From JACQFK01 sp964619955 (GTDB taxonomy: Bacteria; Planctomycetota; MHYJ01; JACPRB01): 64,000 nucleotides of DNA. Each line of letters opens with the position of its first letter. Positions within the stretch are counted from its first letter, which is position 1. The DNA is taken from NCBI GenBank assembly GCA_964619955.1, contig CAZUJF010000002.1:1-64000 (forward strand). Reading direction: 5' to 3'. The translations under genes and the position numbers were made by a program. Shown here in pieces: positions 25,240 through 33,162 of the stretch. The notes below the pieces were generated by a model. It worked only from the letters and a program-made list of their open reading frames with translations. It was not told the DNA's origin and did no database searches.

Positions 25240-27011
25240 GCGGGGGCGGCCTCCGCGCGGAGCCGGTGCTCCAGGCGCTCGTGTTCGTCCAGGAGCGCGT
25301 GCGGGATCCGCGCGCCGAATTTTCCGAAGAAGCTTTTCATCTCCGCGGCCTCGGCGATCCACGCGTCGCGGTCCACGGAGAAGAGCCGCTGCGCGGCCGC
25401 CTCGGAAAGGGTCAGGCCGGAGAGATCGAGGGAGCCGGGCGCCGGGAGCAGGCCGATCGCGCTGCGGACGGCGGCGGCCTCTCCGCGGACGCGGCCGAGG
25501 ATCCAGCGCAGGACGCGGAGGTTCTCGCCGAAGCCCGGCCAGAGGAAGCGGCCGTCGGGACCGGTCTGGAACCAGTTCACGTGAAAGATGCCCGGGGCTT
25601 CGTCGCTCTTCATACCCATCCGCAGCCAGTGCGCGAAGTAATCGGCCATGTTATACCCGCAGAACGGCAGCATCGCCATCGGATCACGCCGGACGATGCC
25701 GACCTGGCCCGTGGCGGCGGCGGTGGTCTCGGACCCCATGGCGGCGCCGAGGAAGACCCCGTGGCGCCAGTCGAAGGCCTCGAATACGAGCGGCGCGACG
25801 CGGGCGCGCCGGCCTCCGAAGAGGAGGGCGGAGATGGGGACGCCCTGCGGATCGTCGAAGCGCGGGGAGAGGCCCGGACACTGCCGTGCGGGCGCGGTGA
25901 GCCGCGAGTTCGGATGGGCGGCGGGGCTTCCCTGCCCCGGCGTCCAGGGGTTCCCCCGCCAGTCGAGCAGCCCTTCGGGCGGCGGATCGTCGTGTCCCTC
26001 CCACCAGGGCCGGCGGCCGGGTCCGAGGGCGACGTTCGTGTAGATCGTGTTCCGTCCGACCGTGTCCATCATGTTCGGGTTGGTCTTGCGGCTGGTGCCC
26101 GGGGCGACGGCGAAGAAGCCCGCCTCGGGATTGACGGCGTAGAGGCGGCCGTCCTTCCCGAAGTGCATCCAGGCGATGTCGTCGCCGACGGTCCAGACCT
26201 TCCAGCCCTTCTGGGAGGCGGGGGGCACGAGCATGGCGAGATTCGTTTTCCCGCAGGCGCTGGGAAAGGCGGCGGCCATGTACGTGACGCGGCCTTCGGG
26301 GTCCTCGAGGCCGAGGATGAGCATGTGTTCGGCGAGCCAGCCCTCGTCCCGGGCGATCGTGCTGGCGATGCGGAGGGCGAAGCATTTTTTCGGGAGCAGC
26401 GCGTTGCCGCCGTACCCCGAGCCGATGCTCCAGATGAGCCGGCGTTCCGGGAAATGGCAGACGAAACGCCGGGCCGGGTCGAGGTCGCCGAGCGAGTGCA
26501 GGCCGCGGACGAAGTCGGCCGAGCCGCCGAGCGCGTCGAGGGCGACGCGGCCCATGCGGGTCATGAGGCGCAGGCTGGCGGCGACGTAGGCGCTGTCCGT
26601 GAGTTCCACCCCCAGGCGCGCGTACGGCGAGCCCGCGGGGCCCATCAGATAGGGCACCACGTACATCGTGCGGCCCTTCATCGCGCCGGCGTAGAGCGGC
26701 GTGAGGCGGGCGACGGCGTCGTCGGGGGACATCCAGTTGTTGGTGGGTCCGGCGTCGTCCTTCCGTTCGCTGCAGATGAACGTGAGGTTTTCGGAGCGGG
26801 CCACGTCGCTGGGATGGCTGCGGTGCAGGTAGCAGCCGGGATGCGTGACGGGGTCGAGCTCAAGGAGGGTGCCGTCCTTCAGCATGAGCCGGATCAGGGC
26901 CTGGTATTCCTCCTCCGAGCCGTCGCACCAGTGGATGCGGTCGGGCTGCGCGAGCTTGGCGCAGTCCTCCACCCAGGCGGACAGCGCGGCGTTGGGGAGG
27001 GGCGGGGTCAC
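25236..27011 (-). CDS. pckG: Phosphoenolpyruvate carboxykinase (GTP)
   Basis: A 591-residue GTP-dependent PEPCK, close to the usual 590-620. It converts oxaloacetate and GTP to PEP and CO2. Visible features are the P-loop AFPSACGKTN (248-257) with the reactive cysteine C252, the metal site near WTVGDDIAWM (D277, D278), the substrate block YGGNALLPKKC and FHVNWFQTGPDGRFLWPGFG near the end. It begins with GTG at 27011, six bases after a TATAAC -10 box. It heads the operon pckG-ruvC-HprK-like-purC-nth. Confidence 0.97.
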   Translation of the reverse strand: MTPPLPNAALSAWVEDCAKLAQPDRIHWCDGSEEEYQALIRLMLKDGTLLELDPVTHPGCYLHRSHPSDVARSENLTFICSERKDDAGPTNNWMSPDDAVARLTPLYAGAMKGRTMYVVPYLMGPAGSPYARLGVELTDSAYVAASLRLMTRMGRVALDALGGSADFVRGLHSLGDLDPARRFVCHFPERRLIWSIGSGYGGNALLPKKCFALRIASTIARDEGWLAEHMLILGLEDPEGRVTYMAAAFPSACGKTNLAMLVPPASQKGWKVWTVGDDIAWMHFGKDGRLYAVNPEAGFFAVAPGTSRKTNPNMMDTVGRNTIYTNVALGPGRRPWWEGHDDPPPEGLLDWRGNPWTPGQGSPAAHPNSRLTAPARQCPGLSPRFDDPQGVPISALLFGGRRARVAPLVFEAFDWRHGVFLGAAMGSETTAAATGQVGIVRRDPMAMLPFCGYNMADYFAHWLRMGMKSDEAPGIFHVNWFQTGPDGRFLWPGFGENLRVLRWILGRVRGEAAAVRSAIGLLPAPGSLDLSGLTLSEAAAQRLFSVDRDAWIAEAAEMKSFFGKFGARIPHALLDEHERLEHRLRAEAAPA

Positions 27012-27017
27012 GATTTG

Positions 27018-27023
27018 GTTATA
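27018..27023 (-). promoter_or_regulatory. -10 box (TGC TATAAC) of the pckG operon
   Basis: TATAAC on the minus strand is preceded by TGC and followed by six bases and the GTG start of pckG. No ribosome site fits in that gap, so a leaderless message is implied. Confidence 0.55.
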
Positions 27024-27068
27024 GCAGGCAGGGCCGCGGCGGAGGGCATATAAACCGGTGGAGCGGCG

Positions 27069-27635
27069 TCAGGCCTTGCGCTGCGCGTCGAGCGCGCGGA
27101 TCCAGGGGCCCACGTAGTGCCCGCTGTCGTGGAAGGTGCGGCCGCTGAACATGTGGCGGTCGACGACGGAAGGGGCGTCGACGTAGATGCCGCCGCAGAC
27201 TTCGAGGTCGAAGCGGCACTTCGCGACGGTGGCCATGCGGAGGCCCTTCACGATCCCGGCCCGGGCGGGGATCTCGACGCCGTGGCAGACGCTGGCCATG
27301 GGCCTGCCCTGCTCCCAGAACCAGCGCGTGAGCCGGAGCAGGTCCTCGTTCTCGCGGAGGTACTCGGGGGCGCGGCCGCCGCTGAAGAAGATGCCGGCAT
27401 AGTCCTCGGGACGGACGTCCTTGAAGGCGACTTCGGCGTCGATGCTGTACCCTTCCCACTCCTTGGTGATCGTCCAGCCGGGCTTCACCTCGTGGAGGAC
27501 CATCTGGTACTTCCGCGGCTCGGGGGCGGCGACCACGGGCCGGTAGCCGGCCTCGATAAGCCGGTAGTACGGGTAGAGCGTGTCGACGGTCTCGGTGGCG
27601 TCGCCGACGACGATGAGGACCTTGGGCTCGTTCAT
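27069..27635 (-). CDS. DJ-1/PfpI family protein
   Basis: A 188-residue DJ-1/PfpI-like protein. The nucleophile elbow is ASVCHGV with C117 and H118. An acidic residue at position 15 in GDATETVD fits the usual Glu near the cysteine. GIFFSGGRAPEYL is the typical oxyanion loop region. Members include glyoxalase III, deglycases and proteases, and the precise activity is unclear. ATG 27635 is seven bases after a TATCAT box; the longer frame to 27671 would lie upstream of that promoter. Confidence 0.88.
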   Translation of the reverse strand: MNEPKVLIVVGDATETVDTLYPYYRLIEAGYRPVVAAPEPRKYQMVLHEVKPGWTITKEWEGYSIDAEVAFKDVRPEDYAGIFFSGGRAPEYLRENEDLLRLTRWFWEQGRPMASVCHGVEIPARAGIVKGLRMATVAKCRFDLEVCGGIYVDAPSVVDRHMFSGRTFHDSGHYVGPWIRALDAQRKA

Positions 27636-27642
27636 GGCCCTG

Positions 27643-27648
27643 ATGATA
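27643..27648 (-). promoter_or_regulatory. -10 box (TATCAT) of the PfpI gene
   Basis: TATCAT on the minus strand lies seven bases before ATG 27635. It decides the start codon and implies a leaderless message. Confidence 0.5.
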
Positions 27649-27686
27649 GGCCGCCCCCCGCTCCGGGGCAAGCCGAGGGGGGCCGC

Positions 27687-28583
27687 TCAGGCGGCGCGGG
27701 CGGAAATGAACATCGTGCAGAAGTGGCGTTCGTCCGCCTTCCAGCGGCCGAGTCCGAAGCGCAGGAAGAGCAGCGTGCGGATGAGCAGCCGTTTCACGAA
27801 GCGCTCCTTCGCGGGCGGCGCGGCGGGTCCGGCGGCGGCGGGCGACGCCTCCGCCTGGGGCTGTCCGCGAAGGCGCCCCAGCCAGGCGAGCAGGCCCCGC
27901 TGCCACTCCACGTTGCGCCGCCGGATCCGGACGTCGACGAAGCCCGCCTCCTGAAGCAGCGTCCGGAGCAGGGTCTCGTTGAAATGCCAGAGATGCTCCG
28001 GGGCCCCGAAGCCCCCCACCCGCTCCGGCGGGACTTCCGCGGCGTTGCCCGTTTCGAGGATCAGCGCCCCGCCGGGCAGGAGGCGGCCGCGGCAGTCCTT
28101 GAAGAACGCTTTGGGATCCGGCAGATGACTGAGGACGTTGAAGGACAGCAGCGCCCCGAACTTCCCCTCCGGCGGCTCCCGGCGCACGTCGAGCTTCAGC
28201 GCCTCCACCGCATAGCGGCGGTAGCCTTCGGCCAGTTCCGTGGCTTGGACGCGCCAGCCCTCGTCCCGGAGCTGCTCGAGCAGGTAGCCCGCCCCGCAGC
28301 CGATCTCGAGCGCGCTCCGCTCGGGGACGGCCTCGAGCGCGCGCCGGACCAGCGACAGACGCGCACGCGCCTCCCGCCGCTTTTCATAGGCTCCGCGGAT
28401 CTCCGCCCCGTGATGGAACGTCGCCCCATGCTCGGCCTGGTACAGGCGTTCCAGTTCTTCGGGGCCGGGCGCGGGGTGGAGGAAGACCAGTCCGCAGGCG
28501 GGACAGCGGAAATAGCGGTGCCCGGCCTCCTCGTGATGCGGTCCCGCATCGGCGGCGCCGCAGAGCGGGCAGGCCGGATTCAT
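27687..28583 (-). CDS. SAM-dependent methyltransferase with N-terminal zinc ribbon
   Basis: A 298-residue class I methyltransferase. A rubredoxin-like zinc ribbon (C5-x2-C8 and C27-x2-C30, in CPLCG and RCPACGLVFL) precedes a Rossmann domain with motif I ALEIGCGAGYLLEQL near residue 90. SFNVLSHLPDPKAFFKDC follows, then LPGGALILETGN. The zinc ribbon plus Methyltransf_23 design is common in sugar or cell-surface methylation, often beside aminotransferases. The gene overlaps the DegT aminotransferase by ATGA and ends the liv operon. The substrate is unknown. Confidence 0.85.
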   Translation of the reverse strand: MNPACPLCGAADAGPHHEEAGHRYFRCPACGLVFLHPAPGPEELERLYQAEHGATFHHGAEIRGAYEKRREARARLSLVRRALEAVPERSALEIGCGAGYLLEQLRDEGWRVQATELAEGYRRYAVEALKLDVRREPPEGKFGALLSFNVLSHLPDPKAFFKDCRGRLLPGGALILETGNAAEVPPERVGGFGAPEHLWHFNETLLRTLLQEAGFVDVRIRRRNVEWQRGLLAWLGRLRGQPQAEASPAAAGPAAPPAKERFVKRLLIRTLLFLRFGLGRWKADERHFCTMFISARAA

Positions 28584-29689
28584 CCGCGGACCGCCCGGGC
28601 GACGACGGTGATCTCGGCCGGCGTGAGCTCCGGGAAGATCGGCAGCGCAAGGATCCGCTTCGCGAGGGACTCCGACACGGGGAACTCCCCGGGACGGTGC
28701 CCGAAGCCCTTGTAGCAGGGCTGGTACGGCAGCGGCGTGGCGTAATAGACCCCGAAGCCGATCTTCGCCGCCTTCAGGCGCTCGATCACGGCGTCGCGCT
28801 GTTCGTGCAGGATCGAGTAGGCGTGGAAGACGGAACGGCAGCCCTTCCGGACGACGGGCGTCACCGCGCCGCTGCCCGCGAGGGCCTTGTCGTAGAGGGC
28901 GGCCGCCTTGATGCGGCGCGTGTTGCCCGAATCGAGCCGCGGCAGCTTCAGCCGCAGGAACGCCGCCTGCAGGTTGTCGAGGCGGTTGTTGTGGCCGATG
29001 ATTTCATGGACGTAGCGCTGCCGCTGGCCCAGGTTGCGCAGCACGCGCAGGCGGTCCGCCAGCGCGTCGTCGTTCGTCGTGATCGCGCCGCCGTCGCCGA
29101 GCGCGCTGAGATTCTTGGTGGGATAGAAGCTGAAACAAGCGAGGTCGCCCAGCGATCCGGCGCGGCGGCCCTGCCACTCCGCCCCGTGCGCCTGCGCGGC
29201 ATCCTCGATCACCTTCAGATTGCGGCGCTTCGCGATCTCGAGGATCGGCCCCATGTCCGCGGGATGCCCGAAGAGGTGCACGGGGAGGATCGCCTTCGTG
29301 CGCGGCGTGATCGCCGCCTCGATCTTCTCCGGGTCCAGGTTGAACGTGTCGGGGGAGACGTCGACGAATTTCGGAGTGCCGCCCGCGACGGTGACGCCGA
29401 ACGCGGTCGCGATGAACGTGAAGGCGGGGACGATGACCTCGTCCCCCGGCCGGAGGCCGATCGCCTCGCACGCCAGCCGCAGGGCGTCCGTGCCGTTGGA
29501 CACGGACACGCAGTGCTTGGCGCCGCAGTGCCGGGCGAATTCCTTCTCGAAGAAATCCACCTCCGCGCCCAGCACGAACTGGGAGCTCGCGACCAGAGCG
29601 TCGAGCTTCTTGCGGAAGGCCCCGGCGAGGGACTGGTGCTGCCGTCCCAGGTCGAGGAACGGGACTCCGTCGGTCTTCTTATTCCCCAA
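28580..29689 (-). CDS. DegT/DnrJ/EryC1-type sugar aminotransferase
   Basis: A 369-residue PLP enzyme of the DegT/DnrJ/EryC1/StrS family. The Schiff-base lysine is K192 in FSFYPTKNLSALGDGG. D163 in VIEDAAQAHGAE binds the pyridine nitrogen, and VSNGTDAL and VPAFTFIATAF are also present. It would transfer an amino group to a nucleotide-linked keto sugar. It starts with TTG at 29689, overlapping livF by 11 bases. Its place at the end of an amino-acid transport operon with a methyltransferase is unusual. Confidence 0.92.
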   Translation of the reverse strand: MGNKKTDGVPFLDLGRQHQSLAGAFRKKLDALVASSQFVLGAEVDFFEKEFARHCGAKHCVSVSNGTDALRLACEAIGLRPGDEVIVPAFTFIATAFGVTVAGGTPKFVDVSPDTFNLDPEKIEAAITPRTKAILPVHLFGHPADMGPILEIAKRRNLKVIEDAAQAHGAEWQGRRAGSLGDLACFSFYPTKNLSALGDGGAITTNDDALADRLRVLRNLGQRQRYVHEIIGHNNRLDNLQAAFLRLKLPRLDSGNTRRIKAAALYDKALAGSGAVTPVVRKGCRSVFHAYSILHEQRDAVIERLKAAKIGFGVYYATPLPYQPCYKGFGHRPGEFPVSESLAKRILALPIFPELTPAEITVVARAVRG

Positions 29690-30392
29690 GGTAGGCGTCC
29701 TTGATGCGCTGGTCGTTGAGCAGGGTCTCGGCGCGGTCCGACATCACGACCGAGCCGGTTTCGAGCACGTACCCGCGGTGGGCGAGCTTGAGGGCCATGC
29801 GGGCGTTCTGCTCCACGAGGAGCACCGTGGTTCCCTGCTTGTTGAGGTCGCGGACGACGTCGAAGATCTTGATGCAGATGAGCGGCGCCAGCCCCAGGGA
29901 GGGCTCGTCGAGCAGCAGCAGCTTCGGCCGGCACATGAGCGCGCGGGCCACCGCCAGCATCTGCTGCTCCCCGCCCGAGAGCGTGCCCGCGGCCTGGGCC
30001 TGCCGCTCCCGGAGGATGGGGAACATCGCGAAGGACTTCTCGAGGTCGTCCCGGATCCCCGCGGGGTCGCTCCGCGTGAATGCGCCCATCTCGAGGTTTT
30101 CGAGCACGCTCAGGCGCGGGAAGACCTTGCGGCCTTCGGGCGAATGGCTGAGGCCGCGGCGGACGACGAGGTCGGGGCGCAATCCCTGGATCTCCTGTCC
30201 GTTGAAGAGGATGCGGCCCGAGCGGATCTTGTTGACGCCGGAGATGCACATGAGCGTCGTCGTCTTGCCGGCGCCGTTCGCGCCGATCATGGTGACGATC
30301 TCGCCTTCGTTGACTTCGAGCGAGACGCCCTTGAGGACCTCGATGGGCCCGTAGCCGGCGCGGAGGGTGTCGAGCTGGAGGAGCGGCGCCAT
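29679..30392 (-). CDS. livF: Branched-chain amino acid ABC transporter ATPase LivF
   Basis: A 237-residue ABC ATPase of the LivF type. Walker A is GANGAGKTT, the signature LSGGEQQMLAVARAL, Walker B LLLLDEPSLGLAP and the switch histidine position is glutamine (LLVEQN), as is normal for LivF. It drives uptake of branched-chain amino acids or a related substrate with the LivG-like partner. ATG 30392 shares one base with the livG stop (TGATG). Confidence 0.95.
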   Translation of the reverse strand: MAPLLQLDTLRAGYGPIEVLKGVSLEVNEGEIVTMIGANGAGKTTTLMCISGVNKIRSGRILFNGQEIQGLRPDLVVRRGLSHSPEGRKVFPRLSVLENLEMGAFTRSDPAGIRDDLEKSFAMFPILRERQAQAAGTLSGGEQQMLAVARALMCRPKLLLLDEPSLGLAPLICIKIFDVVRDLNKQGTTVLLVEQNARMALKLAHRGYVLETGSVVMSDRAETLLNDQRIKDAYLGE

Positions 30393-32134
30393 CAGGAGAC
30401 CTCCTCCTTGCCGAGGTAGGCCTCGATGACCTTCGGGTCGCGGCGGATCTCCTCGGGTGTGCCCTCCGCGATCTTGGTGCCGTACTGCAGCACCGCGATG
30501 CGGTCGCTGATGCCCATGACGACCTTCATGTGGTGCTCGATGAGCAGCACCGTGATGCCGCGGTCGCGGATGCGCCGGATCAGGTGCATGAGGTCGTGGC
30601 TCTCCGCGGGGTTCATCCCGGCGGCGGGCTCGTCGAGCAGCAGCAGCCTGGGCTCCGTGGCGAGCGCGCGGGCGATCTCCAGGCGGCGCTGGTCGCCGTA
30701 GGGGAGGTTGCGGGCAAGTGTGCCGGCCCTGTCGCGGATGCCGACGAAGTCGAGCAGCTCCAGCGCCTTCGTCCGCGCGGCCTCCTCGTCGGCTTTCGCG
30801 CGCGGGGTGTTCAGCGCGACGGCCCAGACGGGCGTGGTCCGGCGGGCGTCCATGCCCATGATCACGTTCTCGACGACGAGCATGTCCGGGAAGAGGCGGA
30901 TGTTCTGGAACGTGCGGGCGACGCCGTTGCGGGTGATGTAATCCGTGGTGCGGCGCGCGCGGCTCCAGACGACGGTGCTGCCGCCCGCGCCGAGCGCGAG
31001 GCCGGCGAAGAGCGAGAGCCAGACGAGGAAGCGTTCGCGGGCCTGGGCGCCGCGCACGGCGGCCAGTTCCGGAGTTTCGCCTGCGTGGATGCGCTTCTGA
31101 AGCGTGCGGATCTCCTCGGCGGCGAGCTGGGGGGACGCCGCAAAGCCCAGGCTCTGGGCCGAGGCGCGGGTGACCAGGCGCCAGCGGAGTTTGCCCGAGG
31201 CGACGGCGAGGTCGAGGATGCGCTTGCGGGCAGCGTCGGCGCTGTCCTGCACGTCGAGCACCTGCCGGCGGCCGTCGTCCAGGATGAGCCACTTCCCCGC
31301 GGCGCTCTGCACCTCCGCCTGCGCGGCCCAGGCCAGGGCGCTCTTGTGATCCTCGGCCTCAAAGCGCTGGGCGAATTTCCCCAGGATGCGTTCGCCCTTC
31401 ATGAGCAGAAAGGCCCCCGCCTTTTCCACAAGCGCGGCTTCCGGGAGCTCGCGCAGGTCCTGGGCCGCCTGCCGCGCCGCGGCTTCGCCGTCGTGGCTGG
31501 AGATCAGGGTCCCGGCCGGGAGCCGGACCAGCCAGCGGCCATCGCCGCTCGCCACGGTGCGGGGGCTGCCCGCGAGATTCACCAGGTTCTGGAGGACTTC
31601 AAGCCGGCGCGTGGCGGCCTCCTCGTCGTCGAGGGTTTCGAGGACCGCCTTGTTGCCGCGGCTGCGGATCTCGAATTTGCCGGCGCGGGGTTTCACCTCG
31701 AGCTCCGTGAGGCGGTTGCGTTCCTTCTCCGAGAGGATGCCCGCGTTCAGGTAGGTCCAGAAATCCCCCGCCGCCTTGGCGGTCGGAAAGGGTTCGGAAG
31801 GGTCGCTGAAGTTGAGCAGGACGACGGCGCGCCAGAGGCCGTCGAGGTTGCTGCTCGCGAGCGCCAGCAGGAGGCCGGTCAGCAACCCGATGAGTCCGAA
31901 CGTGAATCCGACGACGGGGCGGAAGGGACGGCGCAGGCTTTGGCCGTCGAAAAGCACCTCGCCCTCGGTGGGTTCGTAAACGCCGGTGATGGCGTTGAAC
32001 ACGGTGGTCTTTCCCGCGCCGTTGGGGCCGATCACGGAATAGACCTGGCCCTTCTCGACCGAGAAGCCCACCTGGTTCACGGCGGTGAGGCCGCCGAAGC
32101 GCATCGTGACGTTCTTCAGCTCGAGCATCGCCAT
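30392..32134 (-). CDS. livG: LivG-type ABC ATPase split by a two-helix, five-repeat insertion
   Basis: A 580-residue protein; ordinary LivG is about 250. Residues 1-67 are a normal LivG start with Walker A GPNGAGKTT (36-44) and GEVLFDGQ. Residues 398-580 are a normal LivG remainder: GVARTFQNIRLFPDM (Q-loop Q410), signature NLPYGDQRRLEIARA, Walker B LLLLDEPAAGMNP (D501, E502) and switch histidine in LLIEHHM. Between them lie about 330 extra residues with a transmembrane helix at about 72-95, a soluble stretch of about 270 residues and a second helix at about 368-389. The soluble part contains five units of about 38-40 residues (about 151-189, 195-232, 237-276, 277-312, 313-351), each a beta hairpin then a helix, resembling DUF1508/YegP units. 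The reading frame is unbroken and codon use matches the neighbours. The insertion would tether the ATPase to the membrane with an outer domain. I know of no described example. Confidence 0.9.
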   Translation of the reverse strand: MAMLELKNVTMRFGGLTAVNQVGFSVEKGQVYSVIGPNGAGKTTVFNAITGVYEPTEGEVLFDGQSLRRPFRPVVGFTFGLIGLLTGLLLALASSNLDGLWRAVVLLNFSDPSEPFPTAKAAGDFWTYLNAGILSEKERNRLTELEVKPRAGKFEIRSRGNKAVLETLDDEEAATRRLEVLQNLVNLAGSPRTVASGDGRWLVRLPAGTLISSHDGEAAARQAAQDLRELPEAALVEKAGAFLLMKGERILGKFAQRFEAEDHKSALAWAAQAEVQSAAGKWLILDDGRRQVLDVQDSADAARKRILDLAVASGKLRWRLVTRASAQSLGFAASPQLAAEEIRTLQKRIHAGETPELAAVRGAQARERFLVWLSLFAGLALGAGGSTVVWSRARRTTDYITRNGVARTFQNIRLFPDMLVVENVIMGMDARRTTPVWAVALNTPRAKADEEAARTKALELLDFVGIRDRAGTLARNLPYGDQRRLEIARALATEPRLLLLDEPAAGMNPAESHDLMHLIRRIRDRGITVLLIEHHMKVVMGISDRIAVLQYGTKIAEGTPEEIRRDPKVIEAYLGKEEVS

Positions 32135-32136
32135 GG

Positions 32137-33162
32137 TTAAGGGGTTCCTCCCCCGCCCGCCGGCGCCGGGTCTTCGCGATGCGCGCGTCGCGACGGCAGG
32201 ATGCCGGAGGGACGGAAGCGCATCATGAGGATCAGGGCCAGCCCGAAGACGATGAGCTTGAAGTTGCTGAAGCGGAGGGTCGAGCCGCTCTTCTGCACGG
32301 CCTCGTCGAGCAGCGGGGTGAGGACGTTGTCGTAGCCCATCAGGACAAAGGTCCCGATCAGCGCGCCGGGGATGTTTCCCATGCCGCCGATGATGAGGAA
32401 GCAGAGCACGGTGATCGAGCGGCCGAAGTCGTAGGCGTCGGGCGCCGTCTGGTCGAGCGATGCGGCGTAGATCGAGCCCGCCAGCCCGGCGAGGGCGGCG
32501 CCGAGCGCGAACGCCGAGAGCTTCACGTTCGCCGCGTTCAGGCCCATGCAGCTGGCGGCGAGTTCGTCCTCCCGGATGGCCATCCAGCTGCGGCCGAGGC
32601 GGGAGTTCTCGAGGTTTCTCAGGAGCCAGACCACGAGTCCGAGCACGACGAGGGCCAGATAGTAGTAGCCGCGGTAGCTGCCCGACCAGTCCGGCGTGAA
32701 TCCCGGCAGCTGCGGATCCGGGATGGGGTTGAGCGCCTTGGAGCCGTTGGTGATGGATTCGAGATTCTTGATGGCGAATTTGATCACCTCGCCGAAGCCG
32801 AGCGTGACGATCGCCAGATAGTCCCCGCGCAGGCGAAGGGTCGGTGCGGCGAGCAGCATGCCCGCCAGGCCGGCGCCGAGGAGGGATGCCAGCATCGCGG
32901 GCCAGAAGCCCCAGCGGAACGGGAACTGGTCGACGGTCAGGATGCCCGTGATGTACGCGCCGATTCCGAAGAACGCGGCGATGCCGAGCTGGAGCAGGCC
33001 CGTGTAGCCGACGACGACGTTCAGCCCGAGCGCGAGGATGCAGAAGATCAGGATGTCCTTCACCTGGGCGCCCAGCCAGGGCGTGATGAAGGGCAGGAAG
33101 GGCAGCAGCGCGAGCAGAACGAACGTCCCGGGCAGGGCGTAGCGCTTCAGAGCGGGGTTCAT
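32137..33162 (-). CDS. livM: Branched-chain amino acid ABC permease LivM
   Basis: A 341-residue permease with about ten hydrophobic helices. Family hallmarks are ALGLNVVVGYTGLLQLGIAAFFGIGAY without any break, LRLRGDYLAIVTLGFGE, and the coupling-helix region GRSWMAIREDELAA. FLIIGGMGNIPGALIG follows near the end. It overlaps livH by ATGA and precedes livG by two bases. Confidence 0.95.
   Translation of the reverse strand: MNPALKRYALPGTFVLLALLPFLPFITPWLGAQVKDILIFCILALGLNVVVGYTGLLQLGIAAFFGIGAYITGILTVDQFPFRWGFWPAMLASLLGAGLAGMLLAAPTLRLRGDYLAIVTLGFGEVIKFAIKNLESITNGSKALNPIPDPQLPGFTPDWSGSYRGYYYLALVVLGLVVWLLRNLENSRLGRSWMAIREDELAASCMGLNAANVKLSAFALGAALAGLAGSIYAASLDQTAPDAYDFGRSITVLCFLIIGGMGNIPGALIGTFVLMGYDNVLTPLLDEAVQKSGSTLRFSNFKLIVFGLALILMMRFRPSGILPSRRAHREDPAPAGGGGTP

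Noticed and set aside
30392..32134. Misassembly or chimeric join as the cause of the split LivG
   Set aside because: The frame is continuous with normal codon use, the helices sit neatly at both edges, and both halves of the ATPase are complete. It still needs read-level confirmation.
30392..32134. NLPYGDQ as a defective ABC signature in LivG
   Set aside because: This variant of LSGGQ is, to my knowledge, common in LivG proteins, so it is not evidence of inactivity.
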